Shown: piece by piece, positions 27,663 through 36,136 of the stretch | Layout: each line of letters starts with the position of its first letter | How positions within the stretch are numbered: the stretch's first letter is position 1 | DNA from: Serratia entomophila | GTDB taxonomy: Bacteria; Pseudomonadota; Gammaproteobacteria; Enterobacterales; Enterobacteriaceae | Direction: 5' to 3' | NCBI RefSeq assembly: GCF_021462285.1 | Contig: NZ_CP082788.1 | Location: 1 to 64,000, forward strand | Length of the DNA stretch: 64,000 nucleotides | Translations under genes and position numbers: made by a program | The notes under the pieces: model-generated | The model's input: only the letters and a program-made list of their open reading frames with translations | Database searches by the model: none | What the model was told of the DNA's origin: nothing

Positions 27663-28123
27663 ACGCAAAACCCGCCCATTCGCAGCGCCACAGCCAGTTT
27701 CTCCGGTTGGGTGAACCCATGGCGGTAGTACTCGCCGACCACGTTCAGTACCCGATTAATCGTCTCCGGCTCAAAATTGTCAGCGGTATGTACCCAGGCA
27801 ATGCAGTCACCCTGGTTAGCGGTCAACGATGTTCCCTGGTACGGAAGAACGGCAGACCAGCCCGGCACATCTGCCCCCGCGCTGCACAGGAAAATCGCCG
27901 TCGCGTCATCACCCTTCGGGCTAATCCGGCACACAACAGGCACCTGCCCACAAAACTCACACACATCTTCGGCATTCGCTACCCACCCCTTCGGCAGCGC
28001 CAGCGCACCCAGCACGGCATTGTTCAGCATTCTCCGCCACGCCCTGCCCCGATCGCGATACTCTTCCAGTTCGGTAGCGCTCATCCCGGTTATCTGCTCA
28101 AGGCTCAATTTTTGATTTTTCAT
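27659..28123 (-). CDS. Leading-region protein with CxxC motif, 154 aa
   Basis: A soluble protein with Cys-Glu-Phe-Cys near residue 55 and another Cys about 25 residues on, suggesting a zinc or iron-sulfur knuckle, then a helical C-terminus. No family recognised. It lies 41 bp downstream of the ParB-like gene, behind a hairpin, and overlaps the next gene by 4 bp. Confidence 0.65.
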   Translation of the reverse strand: MKNQKLSLEQITGMSATELEEYRDRGRAWRRMLNNAVLGALALPKGWVANAEDVCEFCGQVPVVCRISPKGDDATAIFLCSAGADVPGWSAVLPYQGTSLTANQGDCIAWVHTADNFEPETINRVLNVVGEYYRHGFTQPEKLAVALRMGGFCV

Positions 28124-28132
28124 CGTTTTGTT

Positions 28133-28153
28133 CTGCCGCCTTCTCGGCGGCAG
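28133..28153 (-). terminator. Hairpin between ParB-like gene and downstream pair
   Basis: CTGCCGCC (28133-28140), loop ttctc, GGCGGCAG (28146-28153). No U-tract on the minus strand, so more likely an attenuator or mRNA processing/stability hairpin than a full terminator. Confidence 0.5.
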
Positions 28154-28164
28154 CTCCCTGTCAG

Positions 28165-30207
28165 TTAGGCGGCGGCGCGAATGTCAGCGGCAGTATCGGT
28201 ATGGGGGGTCGTGTCGGTATCCACATCACCGGCGCTCTCCAGCGCGGCCTGCGGCTGCGCTGCGGGTGACATGCAGGCGGGTAACCAAGAGGTCTCTTTC
28301 AGCACGGCCTCCGCGAACTCCGCCGCTTCTTTGCGTTTCATGCCTTCGGCGTCGCTGGCATTACCGGCGCGACCGGCGCTCTTGAGTGCGTCAACAATTT
28401 GGTCTTTGGCGATGCGTGAAAAATAGTTGGCAGAGGTCGGTTTCCACCAGTCACCGATCTGGAAGTTCAGCGCCTTCTCAACACGCGCCAGCTTGCTACC
28501 CACGCGGTTGTCATGCAATTGGCACTCTCTGCCATCAAGACCATGGGAAACACAGTAGGCCAGCAGCGCCAGCACGTTCTCCTGCGGCCATTCAAGCAAC
28601 CAGTCGAACCCGTTACCCCAATCCTGCGGGAAACGACTCAGCCAGCGCTCATGCAGCGCGCTCAGCGTCTCGTTGGCAAGGCCGTTGTCACTGCCTGCGT
28701 CCGCGGATTGGTTCAGGCAGTTGCTGCGCTGGCTGTCCACGGAGGTATGCAGCTCACTGCAATAGCCCTTTCCAAAGATCCGGCGCGTCAATGTGAAGGT
28801 GTGCAGAGCAAGAGCAACCGTCGAATTTTGTGCCAGCGAAGCGGCAACCGCCAGTGTGCGTTCGGCAGACAGACTGCTGACCAACACCTGCGACAACCCT
28901 TTTTCTGACGGGGGAGTTTCTTTATTGGCTTTTTCACGCTCGGCTTTCTCGACCAGCTTGATGTCTTCCATCTTCATCAAACCACGTTGGATATGGATTT
29001 TACCGTCTTTCAGATAGGCAACCACACCAGCCGCGCTGCGTACATCCAGCGACCATTTGTTGATTTCTGCATGTTCGTTGATCTCGTCAATACGCGCGTT
29101 GATTTGCCCGATACGCGGGGCATGTTCCCACTCGTCATCGGCGTCACCGCCATCAGGCAGGTTTTCGAGCAATTCTTGCTCTGCAACCAGTTGCTTAATT
29201 TCTGCGTCCTGCTCATCGTTCAACTTGGCATGGGCATAGAGCACATCGAAAACTTTTGCATCGTCACCCCAGCTCCGCACTTCCTTGCTCCGGCTTTGCG
29301 CCCATGCCCAACTTTCTTCTTTCGCCACGGCATCCGCCGCGTCTTGCAGCTTGGCAAGCGCCATCGTTTCCAACTGCAACCGATTTGTCAGGATGATGCT
29401 TTCGGCGAACAAATCCTCTCGGGTTACACCGCCTGCCGCTTGGTAGGCATCCAGCCCTACGAAATCGACCAAATCACTGTCTACCGCTGACACTTCATCG
29501 CTCAGTACGCTTTCACGCAACGCCTTTGGTGTGCGGTATTGCTCGTAATGATTACCCTTTTCCCATGCCTGAATCTGACGCGACTGATCATCGGTTGCGC
29601 CCAATGCGGCTAACTGGTCGAAATTGATGTTGTTGGTTTTCAGCAGTTCCAGCAGGGCTGGCGCGACAGTCGTCAACTTGAGGCATTTTTTGACATGAGC
29701 GGTGCTGTAGCCAAGGATGGCACCGATCCGCTCAACAGACGTTCCCTTCTCCGCCATGACGCGGAAGCTTTCCAGTTGATCAGCAGGCTCCAGATTAGAA
29801 CGCTGGACGTTTTCAGCGATAGAGATCGCATGAGCATCGTCTTCACTCACCACCAACACGGCAACGCTGAATTCTGGCGTCACCGGAACGCCTGCCGCAG
29901 ATCGTCCCTGCTCCATCAGCAAGTTGAGGGCCAAACGACGGGTTTCACCGGCAGCAACCCCGTATAACCCATCCGCCATGAGATACACGACGAGATTCTG
30001 CAGCAGCCCAGCGCCCTCGATACTGGCTGCTCGCCCTTCAATATCTGCCGCCGTGCGGGGCGTTATGCGCGCATTGAGATCCGTCGCAGCCAGCTCCTTG
30101 AGCATGACATGTTTAAACTCGGCCTTGGCCAGTGTCGCTTCAACAAACTGAGCGGCATCAGTCTTCACGGTTTTTTTTGCACTAGGCTTGGTTGTGGTCT
30201 TGGACAT
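28165..30207 (-). CDS. Large ParB/Srx-domain leading-region protein (YubM-like)
   Basis: 680 aa from ATG 30207, which has GGAGG 9 nt upstream; the 38-residue extension upstream enters element C and is rejected. The ParB nucleotide-binding core is clear: GETRR (box I) near residue 90 and ENVQRSNLEPADQ (box II) near 135, followed by an HTH (SVERIGAILGYSTAHVKKCLKL). The remaining 450 residues are not SopB-like. F-type plasmids carry such a long ParB-like protein (YubM) in the leading region. The plasmid has separate Sop and Stb partition systems, so a partition role is unlikely. Confidence 0.85.
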   Translation of the reverse strand: MSKTTTKPSAKKTVKTDAAQFVEATLAKAEFKHVMLKELAATDLNARITPRTAADIEGRAASIEGAGLLQNLVVYLMADGLYGVAAGETRRLALNLLMEQGRSAAGVPVTPEFSVAVLVVSEDDAHAISIAENVQRSNLEPADQLESFRVMAEKGTSVERIGAILGYSTAHVKKCLKLTTVAPALLELLKTNNINFDQLAALGATDDQSRQIQAWEKGNHYEQYRTPKALRESVLSDEVSAVDSDLVDFVGLDAYQAAGGVTREDLFAESIILTNRLQLETMALAKLQDAADAVAKEESWAWAQSRSKEVRSWGDDAKVFDVLYAHAKLNDEQDAEIKQLVAEQELLENLPDGGDADDEWEHAPRIGQINARIDEINEHAEINKWSLDVRSAAGVVAYLKDGKIHIQRGLMKMEDIKLVEKAEREKANKETPPSEKGLSQVLVSSLSAERTLAVAASLAQNSTVALALHTFTLTRRIFGKGYCSELHTSVDSQRSNCLNQSADAGSDNGLANETLSALHERWLSRFPQDWGNGFDWLLEWPQENVLALLAYCVSHGLDGRECQLHDNRVGSKLARVEKALNFQIGDWWKPTSANYFSRIAKDQIVDALKSAGRAGNASDAEGMKRKEAAEFAEAVLKETSWLPACMSPAAQPQAALESAGDVDTDTTPHTDTAADIRAAA

Positions 30208-30256
30208 GGGTAATTCCTCCATCAGTGATAAAACGTGCCCAGAATTAGCCATAGCA

Positions 30257-30736
30257 GGCTTCTTTCTGGTGTATTCCCCTTTTGGCTTTTTGCCGGCGCG
30301 GGGAGTCTGGCGCCGTGGCACAAAGACCGGGACGGGGTATCAGCGAAGCGGACAGGGGCGGCGTCGAGGCCGCAGCGCAAAGACGGGAGGTACTCCGGCT
30401 GCGAACGGGGGAGTAAGCCGGCGAAGCGTACCCTTGACCGCAAAGCGCCCCGTGCCAGTGTCTGCCACGGAGAAAGAGGCCCCGCAGCGAACACCGGTAT
30501 AAAGGGGAACGCCAGAAAGACCGGCTGGCCGATTCCTTAAAGCCCCAGCGGGGCGGTGAGCGCGCTGGCGTCAGCCAGCTGCAGGGTTTACCCTGGACGT
30601 TGCCATCAGACGCCACCCGGGAGGGACGAAACCCGCAGGGGTTCGGTGGAGACTGGCCGCTGCGTCTTGCAGCTGCCAGGCGGAGTGAGGCTGACGCACG
30701 GACCGCGCAGCGGGTCGGACGCCGGAGGGGGCCATC
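30257..30736 (-). repeat. Leading-region structured element C
   Basis: Upstream of the ParB-like gene. Outer stem CCGTGGCA (30313-30320) with TGCCACGG (30463-30470): the same place as the CCGTGAC/GTCACGG pair in B and F but with both arms changed. The gene-proximal block TTTCTGGTGTATTCCCC and GGCTTTTTGCC match B and F. The second module with AAACCCGCAGGGGTTCGG (about 30628-30646) is shared with B. Confidence 0.6.
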
Positions 30737-30970
30737 ATGTTGTTGAGGTAAGAATTGATGTGTCAGAACAGCAGCAGGACATCGATGCAAAAGCAGAAAC
30801 ACACCAGAACAGGGAAAATGATGATCAGGGAACACTATGTTGTGACGGTAAGGATGAAGATGACGGGCGATTTGGCGTGGGCCGTAAGCCACGGCAAATA
30901 GCTCGTCCCGCCGCAGGCGGAGGGGGTTTTCGCGCGCGCAAAGAAGGCGGCAAAGCACCGCCCGTTTCGC
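30737..30970. other. Non-coding stretch between element C and a small gene
   Basis: About 230 bp with no supported gene on either strand. It holds an A-rich segment and, at 30895-30930, a G/C-rich stretch with short inverted repeats (CCGCAGGCGG). I see no promoter I would stand behind. Confidence 0.4.
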
Positions 30971-31171
30971 TTATTTTCCGGCGACGTCTCGCCCGCCCTG
31001 AATGATGAAGGCCCCGCCAATATAGACGGAACATTGGTATGACATGTAGTAGCAAATTTCTTCAATAATGCGTTCTGTTTTAAGCGGCGACAAGCCAGCT
31101 GACTGGCGGCGCTCATTAACAACGGTTTTATATTGGCGGATAATGTCGCGGGTTTCGGGACTGAGTTTCAT
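30971..31171 (-). CDS. Small hypothetical protein, 66 aa, downstream of ardA
   Basis: ATG at 31169-31171 with AAGGAGA 4 nt upstream. Helical basic N-terminus (RDIIRQYKTVVNERRQ) and a C-terminal segment with paired Cys/Tyr and a hydrophobic end. It appears fused in frame to the broken ardA frame, but its own ribosome site and start show it is a separate gene. No family recognised. Confidence 0.6.
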   Translation of the reverse strand: MKLSPETRDIIRQYKTVVNERRQSAGLSPLKTERIIEEICYYMSYQCSVYIGGAFIIQGGRDVAGK

Positions 31172-31211
31172 ACGTCTCCTTATGGCAGGGTTTCCCCTGC
31201 CGGTTGCCAAA

Positions 31212-31711
31212 TCAGGCAGAAAATACATAGCCATCAACAAAAACCAGTCCGCCGGTAAACAGATTGCGGGCGTAGGCTTCAAAATCAAAATAATCGCGCA
31301 GGGACTCGGGAACCTCACTAAGCAGGCCACAATCCTCCACAAACTCGCATGCATAGGCTTCTTCACTGTCGGCTTCCCCCGGTATGCTTCGTCAAACTTG
31401 TCGTAATCACATTCGCCGGAATACTCAGACCATGCGAAGAAGGCCGCCGCCTGCCCTTCGCTCTCTGCCTGCTTATAAGCGTCGATAAACGCCCAGCTCA
31501 CCTGAGATTCTGACGCGAACCGAGTGGGGATCCCCTCCCAGTCCTGGAACATGAATTCAGCATCATCCTCATCAGCATGCAGCGTGCTGCAGGCCGCGTA
31601 AAAGTCTTCAGCTGAGTCAAAATCGGTCAGGTAAAACCACTGGCCGGCAATGCTGCCGCAGTTGTATTTGTGGTACGTGCCGACGTATACAGCAGGTGTC
31701 GTAGTGCTCAT
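31212..31711 (-). pseudogene. ardA: ardA antirestriction gene with a one-base frameshift
   Basis: From ATG 31711 the frame encodes a clear ArdA N-terminus (YVGTYHKYNCGSIAGQW, acidic, DNA-mimic composition) up to FDEAYRG. After the C5 run at 31376-31380 the expected ArdA C-terminus (EEAYACEFVEDCGLL... DYFDFEAYARNLF) continues in another frame to a stop at 31212-31214. Restoring one G (minus strand) gives a 166-aa protein, the normal ArdA length. ArdA mimics B-DNA and inhibits type I restriction enzymes, protecting incoming plasmid DNA. Either a real inactivation, a slippage-controlled gene, or a homopolymer sequencing error. Confidence 0.88.
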
Positions 31712-31737
31712 GGAAATTCCTCCGCAGGTTATGGGAT

Positions 31738-31996
31738 AACAGCTCCGGCTTACGCCGTGCCGATACGAAAGCCGGGCGGAAAGCGGAGGATGCAGGGGCG
31801 CAAACGGAGGCCGCAGCGCAAACGAAGGAGGGAGGGAGTCTGAACGGGGAACGAGTGAATATTGAACGAGTGAGCAACGGGAAGAGTACCGGACGATGAG
31901 TGCGAACGGGTGAGTATTGCGGCGAAGCGCACCCTTGCAGCCGCAGCGGCCCGGCTACCGTAAAGGCACGGCGTTAGCCGTCACAACGCCGGGCGA
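31738..31996 (-). repeat. Leading-region structured element D
   Basis: Directly upstream of ardA. Outer stem CGGCTTACGCCGTGCC (31746-31761) pairs with GGCACGGCGTTAGCCG (31965-31980), 16 bp with one G-T, then TACG/CGTA and AGCCGGGC/GCCCGGCT. The inner stem TGCAGGGG/ACCCTTGCA replaces CACAAGGG/CCCTTGTG of A and B. The conserved loop GTGCGAACGGGTGAG is at 31900-31914. Confidence 0.62.
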
Positions 31997-32094
31997 AATT
32001 CATCACGGGTTGCAGACCTTCAGGGCTGTAACCTGAAAAAGCGGAGCTGGCGACGTCCTTATTCTTTCAAACATTGTGGTATTTCCTTTTGTGC

Positions 32095-32118
32095 CTAAAA
32101 GCGCCCCAAAGGGGGTGC
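32095..32118 (-). terminator. Terminator after the DUF1281-like gene
   Basis: On the minus strand GCACCCCC, loop ttt, GGGGCGC followed by TTTTAGG; plus-strand arms 32101-32107 and 32111-32118. Confidence 0.75.
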
Positions 32119-32128
32119 AACCGCCGCA

Positions 32129-32533
32129 TTACCCGCCGTAATTCGGGACGTTACCCAACACATATTCCGGACCAACAACCATGGCGTAACCGTCTTCATC
32201 CAGCTCTTCTGACCATTCCAAATCGTCACTGGCACTGTCGATATATTCACCACACGCATAGACGTGATAACCGCAGAATCCCTCTCCTGCCTCACTGAAC
32301 GTATGGATGACATGACAGGAGAACTGTTGACTCAGCGCCCTGATATCGACACATTCCGGAGGAGCCCACCGTGTATCAAAATCAATCTGCACAGTCCCTT
32401 CAAATGCCGTCACATCGACATCGGTCTCGTTGAAAAAACTTCCACTTTCTTCACTCCGGGCAAAATGGGTCATAGCGATCAGTTGATCTGAGGATCCCGT
32501 CGCAATAATTCGGTTTGCACACCAGTTCAGCAT
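32129..32533 (-). CDS. DUF1281/YubB-like leading-region protein
   Basis: 134 aa from the second of two adjacent ATGs (32536, 32533); GGAG is 7 nt from the second. The MLNWCANRIIATG start is the hallmark of the MxNWCxN ferredoxin-like (Api92/DUF1281) family found in plasmid leading regions, and the C-terminal FCGYHVYACGEYIDSASDDLEW block also fits. The function is unknown; F YubB belongs to this group. Longer upstream reading goes into element E and is rejected. Confidence 0.72.
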   Translation of the reverse strand: MLNWCANRIIATGSSDQLIAMTHFARSEESGSFFNETDVDVTAFEGTVQIDFDTRWAPPECVDIRALSQQFSCHVIHTFSEAGEGFCGYHVYACGEYIDSASDDLEWSEELDEDGYAMVVGPEYVLGNVPNYGG

Positions 32534-32552
32534 CATTCTTCTCCAGTCAGGT

Positions 32553-32862
32553 TGTCGGATATCGGCTTGCGCCGTAGCCCGAACACAGACGTGCGCAAAG
32601 CGGAGAATGCAGGTGCCGTACCGCAGGCCGCAGCGCAAATGACTGACCACAGGGAGGGAGTGCGAACGGGAGAGGATACGGGCAACGCGAACCCTTGCGG
32701 GCGTAGCGGCACGGCTACGTTCGGGCTACGGCGTAAGCCCAGGCGACGCCATACCCTTTTGGTCCCCGCCTGCAGGGCGGAAAAATGGAAGAGCGCGCGG
32801 AGGTTAATATCAGAGGGATCGGTCACGGCCGGTTCGAGGCCGGCAGTGACCGTTGGGAGGAA
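32553..32862 (-). repeat. Leading-region structured element E
   Basis: Upstream of the DUF1281-like gene. The longest stem of the set: GGCTTGCGCCGTAGCCCGAA (32564-32583) with its complement at 32720-32739 (20 bp, one G-T). The loop has the conserved GACTGACCAC and GGGAGTGCGAACGGG blocks. A further hairpin (GGTCACgGCCGG / CCGGcagTGACC, about 32820-32851) closes the element. Confidence 0.62.
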
Positions 32863-32961
32863 AAAGGAAAATGACAAGACAGACGGGAGTGCGATGTTTC
32901 GGGGCCCCGGCCATGCCGGGGATCCTTTTCGTGGCCAGCCCTGGCCACCATAAACCCTGCG

Positions 32962-33519
32962 CTAGTTCACGTCGATATTGACCAATTGATCCAACACCTG
33001 CAGCAGCCTGGCACACGGATAGGTTGACCAGACCGGTAACAATGTGGCCAGCGTAACAGCCTGGGCGGCCAGCATCAGCCGACGCGGCAAAGGCCCCTGC
33101 TCGTAGTGCTTGACGGTCCGCAGCGAAACACCCAGGTAATCCGCGGTCTGTTTTTGCGTCCAACCCAGCGAACCCCGCCAGGCCTTCATACCTGCAGAAG
33201 GCATAACAAGCGATATCACGCCACCGGACTGGGGTGTTGTCAGGTCATGGCGCGTCAGCGCCTGCAGTTGCAAGACGATTTGCGGTGGGTCCATCCGACG
33301 CAAATCGGGGAGCAGACGGATCAACATCAGTGTCTGGATCCCCAAGCTAGCCGATCGGGACACACCACTATTTTCATAGGTTCGGTAGGTCCGTTCTGAT
33401 ACCCCCAGAGCATTAGCGGCATCTTCTTGCCGCCAATGGCTACCAGGACGTAGCGAACGCGCCTCAGACAACGTAAAATATTGACCGGCACGCCATAATC
33501 TCAATTCCAAAACATCCAT
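32962..33519 (-). CDS. Tandem-XRE regulator of the stb locus
   Basis: 185 aa. Two helix-turn-helix units, about residues 28-55 (RQEDAANALGVSERTYRTYE) and 118-145 (TQKQTADYLGVSLRTVKHYE), show internal duplication. It is transcribed 82 bp after stbB on the same strand and may be a third gene of the stb operon or a regulator of neighbouring leading genes. Two hairpins (GTGGCCAG/CTGGCCAC at 32934-32951 and CCCCGGC/GCCGGGG at 32904-32920) follow its stop. Confidence 0.75.
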   Translation of the reverse strand: MDVLELRLWRAGQYFTLSEARSLRPGSHWRQEDAANALGVSERTYRTYENSGVSRSASLGIQTLMLIRLLPDLRRMDPPQIVLQLQALTRHDLTTPQSGGVISLVMPSAGMKAWRGSLGWTQKQTADYLGVSLRTVKHYEQGPLPRRLMLAAQAVTLATLLPVWSTYPCARLLQVLDQLVNIDVN

Positions 33520-33601
33520 GCATTGCCATCCCTTCTAAAAAATAGGCAATTTTTGCACCCTGAACGCGAGAGAAAACACAGAAACCGGCAATAATTGCTC
33601 C

Positions 33602-34006
33602 TCAGACCAATTTACCCAGTTTCTTGCGCGCCTCTCCCAGGGGAGCCAATTCGCTCGGCTGCTGAACAGGTTCGACCGGAATAGCCGATCGACAATCATC
33701 GCCGGACAGCGCCGCAATTACGTCACGGATCGCCGCCCTTTCAGGTTTCCAGCCGGTTGTTTCGCTGACCAGGTTGACCAGCTGCTCGCTGGTCAACTGG
33801 CCGTTATATAACGTGGCCAACAGCACCGGTAACCGTGGATCGAGCTGATGTAATGCCGCCGTTGTGATGATGGCATTACGCAGAAAATCCCCGCGTACTC
33901 GCTGCGAAATGGATTCAACGACATCCAGGGCACGGCGATCGGCTTCGCAGTCCAGCTGCAAATAGCTTGTAAATTTACGGCGGGTATCACTGCTGTTATC
34001 GCTCAC
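33602..34006 (-). CDS. stbB: StbB-like plasmid stability/partition adaptor
   Basis: 134 aa. Starts 3 bp after stbA. The N-terminal region (RKFTSYLQLDCEADRRALDVVESISQ) and helical middle fit StbB/ParR-type proteins that bind centromere repeats and nucleate ParM/StbA filaments. The C-terminal third is Pro/Ala rich. Its cognate sites are probably the palindromes upstream of stbA. Confidence 0.82.
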   Translation of the reverse strand: MSDNSSDTRRKFTSYLQLDCEADRRALDVVESISQRVRGDFLRNAIITTAALHQLDPRLPVLLATLYNGQLTSEQLVNLVSETTGWKPERAAIRDVIAALSGDDCRSAIPVEPVQQPSELAPLGEARKKLGKLV

Positions 34007-34008
34007 GG

Positions 34009-34982
34009 TTATCCCTCTTGTTTATACAATGCCATTTCACTCGCCAGCGCCATTTGCGGGCTTTCGACCAGCGTTATCCGCTCTGGCGGCAGTTTCCAGG
34101 CTTTTCTTACCGCGGATTCTATCAGCGGAGCACCCCCACCGACCAGCCAAACCCGGTTTACATGCCGGAATCGTGCCAGTTCGTTCACCACCCGATCGCC
34201 AAGCCGGGTGATACCGTGCTCTATCGCGGCGATAACGTCATCAACCCGGGAAGCATCATTAATCAGCTGCGACAAAAAGTCGCGATCATGGCGGCGCTGG
34301 ATCACCGTATCCGCAACATAGGCGCTCGTATCGCTGTCCGCCATACGCAGCGCCGTCAACGCGGCCTGTGTCACCATCGAAACACCAATCGTTGGATTGC
34401 CGTGGATCGCCGTCACATCGTCGAACTGCCCGACAATGACTCCGGCATCGAGCGTCGTGCCGCCCAAATCAATCACCAGAGACGTTTCCAGCGGGCGACA
34501 TTCTCCCGGACCAGGGGAGAAAACACCGCAGGGAGAGATTCAGGCATCACCTCAACAGCGGTCACGGTAAAGGCTTCCCCCTTGTTCAACGTCACCGGCC
34601 GAAGCAAATTGTCGATTTTTCGTTGAATGTTGACCGTGTTTTTCTGACAGTCCTCGGTATAAAACTCACTGATCGGCAATGTGACGGTCAGCTTAACCGC
34701 TTGCGGCTCCACGCCACTGTTGAGCAAGGCATGGTGCACCGCCAGGAGATTGGTATCACCGTACTGGTACTCAATGTGGGTCGTGCTGATCGCCTGCTGG
34801 CTGACGTCGTCAAAGGTGTACTTCACACCATCGACCAGATAGTTGAACGTGCGGCGGCTGCCTATGCCATCGATTTTCCAACCCTGGCGGAACGAATTGG
34901 GTGACAGGGTCGTGCGTAACTCCCCACCCACATACCAGGCGAGCTTCACGTTGGTAGAACCATCATCACAGCAAATGTGCAT
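34009..34982 (-). pseudogene. stbA: stbA (ParM-like actin ATPase) split by a frameshift
   Basis: Two overlapping frames carry consecutive halves of one ParM/StbA protein. From ATG 34982 the first 169 codons hold the N-terminal actin-like domain (DDGSTNVKLAW, TVTLPISEFY) and run into a TGA at 34473. The second half (LVIDLGGTTLDAGVI, then VWLVGGGAPLI) continues in another frame to 34009. One missing base in the GCCCGCTGG stretch near 34482 explains it; restored length is 324 aa, close to ParM (320). ParM-type filaments segregate plasmid copies. If the lesion is real, Stb partitioning is off and the Sop system must serve. Confidence 0.87.
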
Positions 34983-34999
34983 TTTACAGACCTTTAGTT

Positions 35000-35191
35000 A
35001 CTCAATTTGAGTATTATTATAAGAAAAACAGGGACCACATCAAGATAAAGTTACGCATATTGCGTAAATATAGATACTCAACATGCGTTCAATAAAGACT
35101 CACACACGGCGTAACGCATCAAATTGAGTCACTTTATTGTGGGATACTGGCCCTATGACCACCCTTGATACTCATGTTGAGTATCAAGGGT
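35000..35191. promoter_or_regulatory. Cluster of ACKCANNNTGMGT palindromes (stb operator/centromere)
   Basis: Upstream of stbA: ACTCAATTTGAGT (35000-35012), ACGCATATTGCGT (35053-35065, within TTACGCA/TGCGTAA), ACTCAACATGCGT (35076-35088), a wider version around 35112-35129, and ACTCATGTTGAGT inside a perfect 14-bp-arm repeat (ACCCTTGATACTCA at 35161-35174, complement at 35178-35191). Half-sites ACTCA and ACGCA are mixed. Likely StbB binding sites, acting as operator and centromere. Confidence 0.65.
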
Positions 35192-35239
35192 GCTTTACCG
35201 TCCTGCGGCTCTGTCATGGATACGAACAGGGCGACGCTT

Positions 35240-35581
35240 TTAACCCACCGACGTCATACAGAACTCGGTTTGTGTAATGAGAAATTCAAGATGACCTTGA
35301 TTCTCGAGCAGATGATCAAAGGTCGAATCGCCTGACGGGATCCGCTCCATAAAGTCGTCACCACCACATAAACGACAGGCATCATCAAACACGTCACCAC
35401 TGTCACGCATTGTCGGATCCAGTCCTTCCGCATAGGCCAGCAACAGCTTTCCGTTGGCACGTGCTGCGGCCATTAAATATACGCCCTCATCCTTGACCAG
35501 CAGCAGATCACAACCTTGTTCGCGAGCATGAGTGATCACGTCTAATGTCTTTTTACCCTTGAAACAAATCTTGTTATTCAT
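35240..35581 (-). CDS. DUF3085-like leading-region protein
   Basis: 113 aa from ATG 35581. An alpha/beta protein containing LLLVKDEGVYLMAAA and LLAYAEGLDPTMRD, then GGDDFMERIPS; this arrangement resembles DUF3085 proteins of conjugative plasmids, judged from memory. It follows the 35628 gene after a hairpin (GGGCGAT/ATCGCCC near 35603-35622) and is probably co-transcribed from element F. The function is unknown. Confidence 0.65.
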   Translation of the reverse strand: MNNKICFKGKKTLDVITHAREQGCDLLLVKDEGVYLMAAARANGKLLLAYAEGLDPTMRDSGDVFDDACRLCGGDDFMERIPSGDSTFDHLLENQGHLEFLITQTEFCMTSVG

Positions 35582-35627
35582 GGTGATATCCAATTTTTGA
35601 ATGGGCGATATCTCATCGCCCTGATGA

Positions 35628-36122
35628 TTATTTGTAGACTTCGGCGATGACGGTGGTCAGTGCATTCGGATTCGACAAGGGCTCAAGACGGGAACTCAGC
35701 AGAACCAGTTCTGTCGCCAGTAAGCTGGCGGCAACACTGATGTGTTGATCATGCTGTTTGCGACTATTGATATACGTCAGCAGGGCGAATGCGGCATCCG
35801 GGTGTCTCACCTCTGCCCCCGTAGACGCGATGGTTTCAGCGTCAAAATGCCCCATCGCCGTGAGCAATACCGTCTGCCGCCACAACGGAAAATCGGCATA
35901 AACACCGGCGATGTGCAGGTGTTGCCCTAGGTGGAACATATCGGCCATCAAATCGGTGAATACCGTAGTGGCATCGCGATCATCCCCCGGGCATCGCTCC
36001 AGAAACGCCAACACCGCTTCCGCCGCCCATGAGACGCGGCACGAAATACCTTCACCCTGCAGCGCACTGTTCTTATGGGTCGTGGCCAGCTCGGCCAGTA
36101 CCCCTTTGAATGATTTCGTCAT
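35628..36122 (-). CDS. Leading-region helical protein of unknown function
   Basis: 164 aa from ATG 36122 with GGGAGG 7 nt upstream. The frame stays open another 122 codons through element F, but that part is low-quality coding and equals the same spurious reading in element B, so it is excluded. The protein is helical, with HLGQHLHIAGVYADFPLW in the middle, and has no catalytic pattern I recognise. First gene of the unit downstream of element F. Confidence 0.65.
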   Translation of the reverse strand: MTKSFKGVLAELATTHKNSALQGEGISCRVSWAAEAVLAFLERCPGDDRDATTVFTDLMADMFHLGQHLHIAGVYADFPLWRQTVLLTAMGHFDAETIASTGAEVRHPDAAFALLTYINSRKQHDQHISVAASLLATELVLLSSRLEPLSNPNALTTVIAEVYK

Positions 36123-36136
36123 AAACCCTCCCGTTT

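Noticed and set aside
28386..29490. Several plus-strand frames of 130-167 codons
   Set aside because: Antisense shadows of the ParB-like gene, which has clear conserved motifs.
30245..30958. 237-codon minus-strand frame over element C
   Set aside because: High GC without stops, odd amino-acid content, overlaps a repeat whose stems explain its conservation, no ribosome site.
31068..31406. 112-codon plus-strand frame
   Set aside because: Antisense to ardA and the small downstream gene, whose frames are well supported.
30971..31711. A single 246-aa fusion of ArdA with the downstream small protein
   Set aside because: The middle 60 residues are an out-of-frame reading of the ArdA C-terminus; the small gene has its own ribosome site at 31175-31181.
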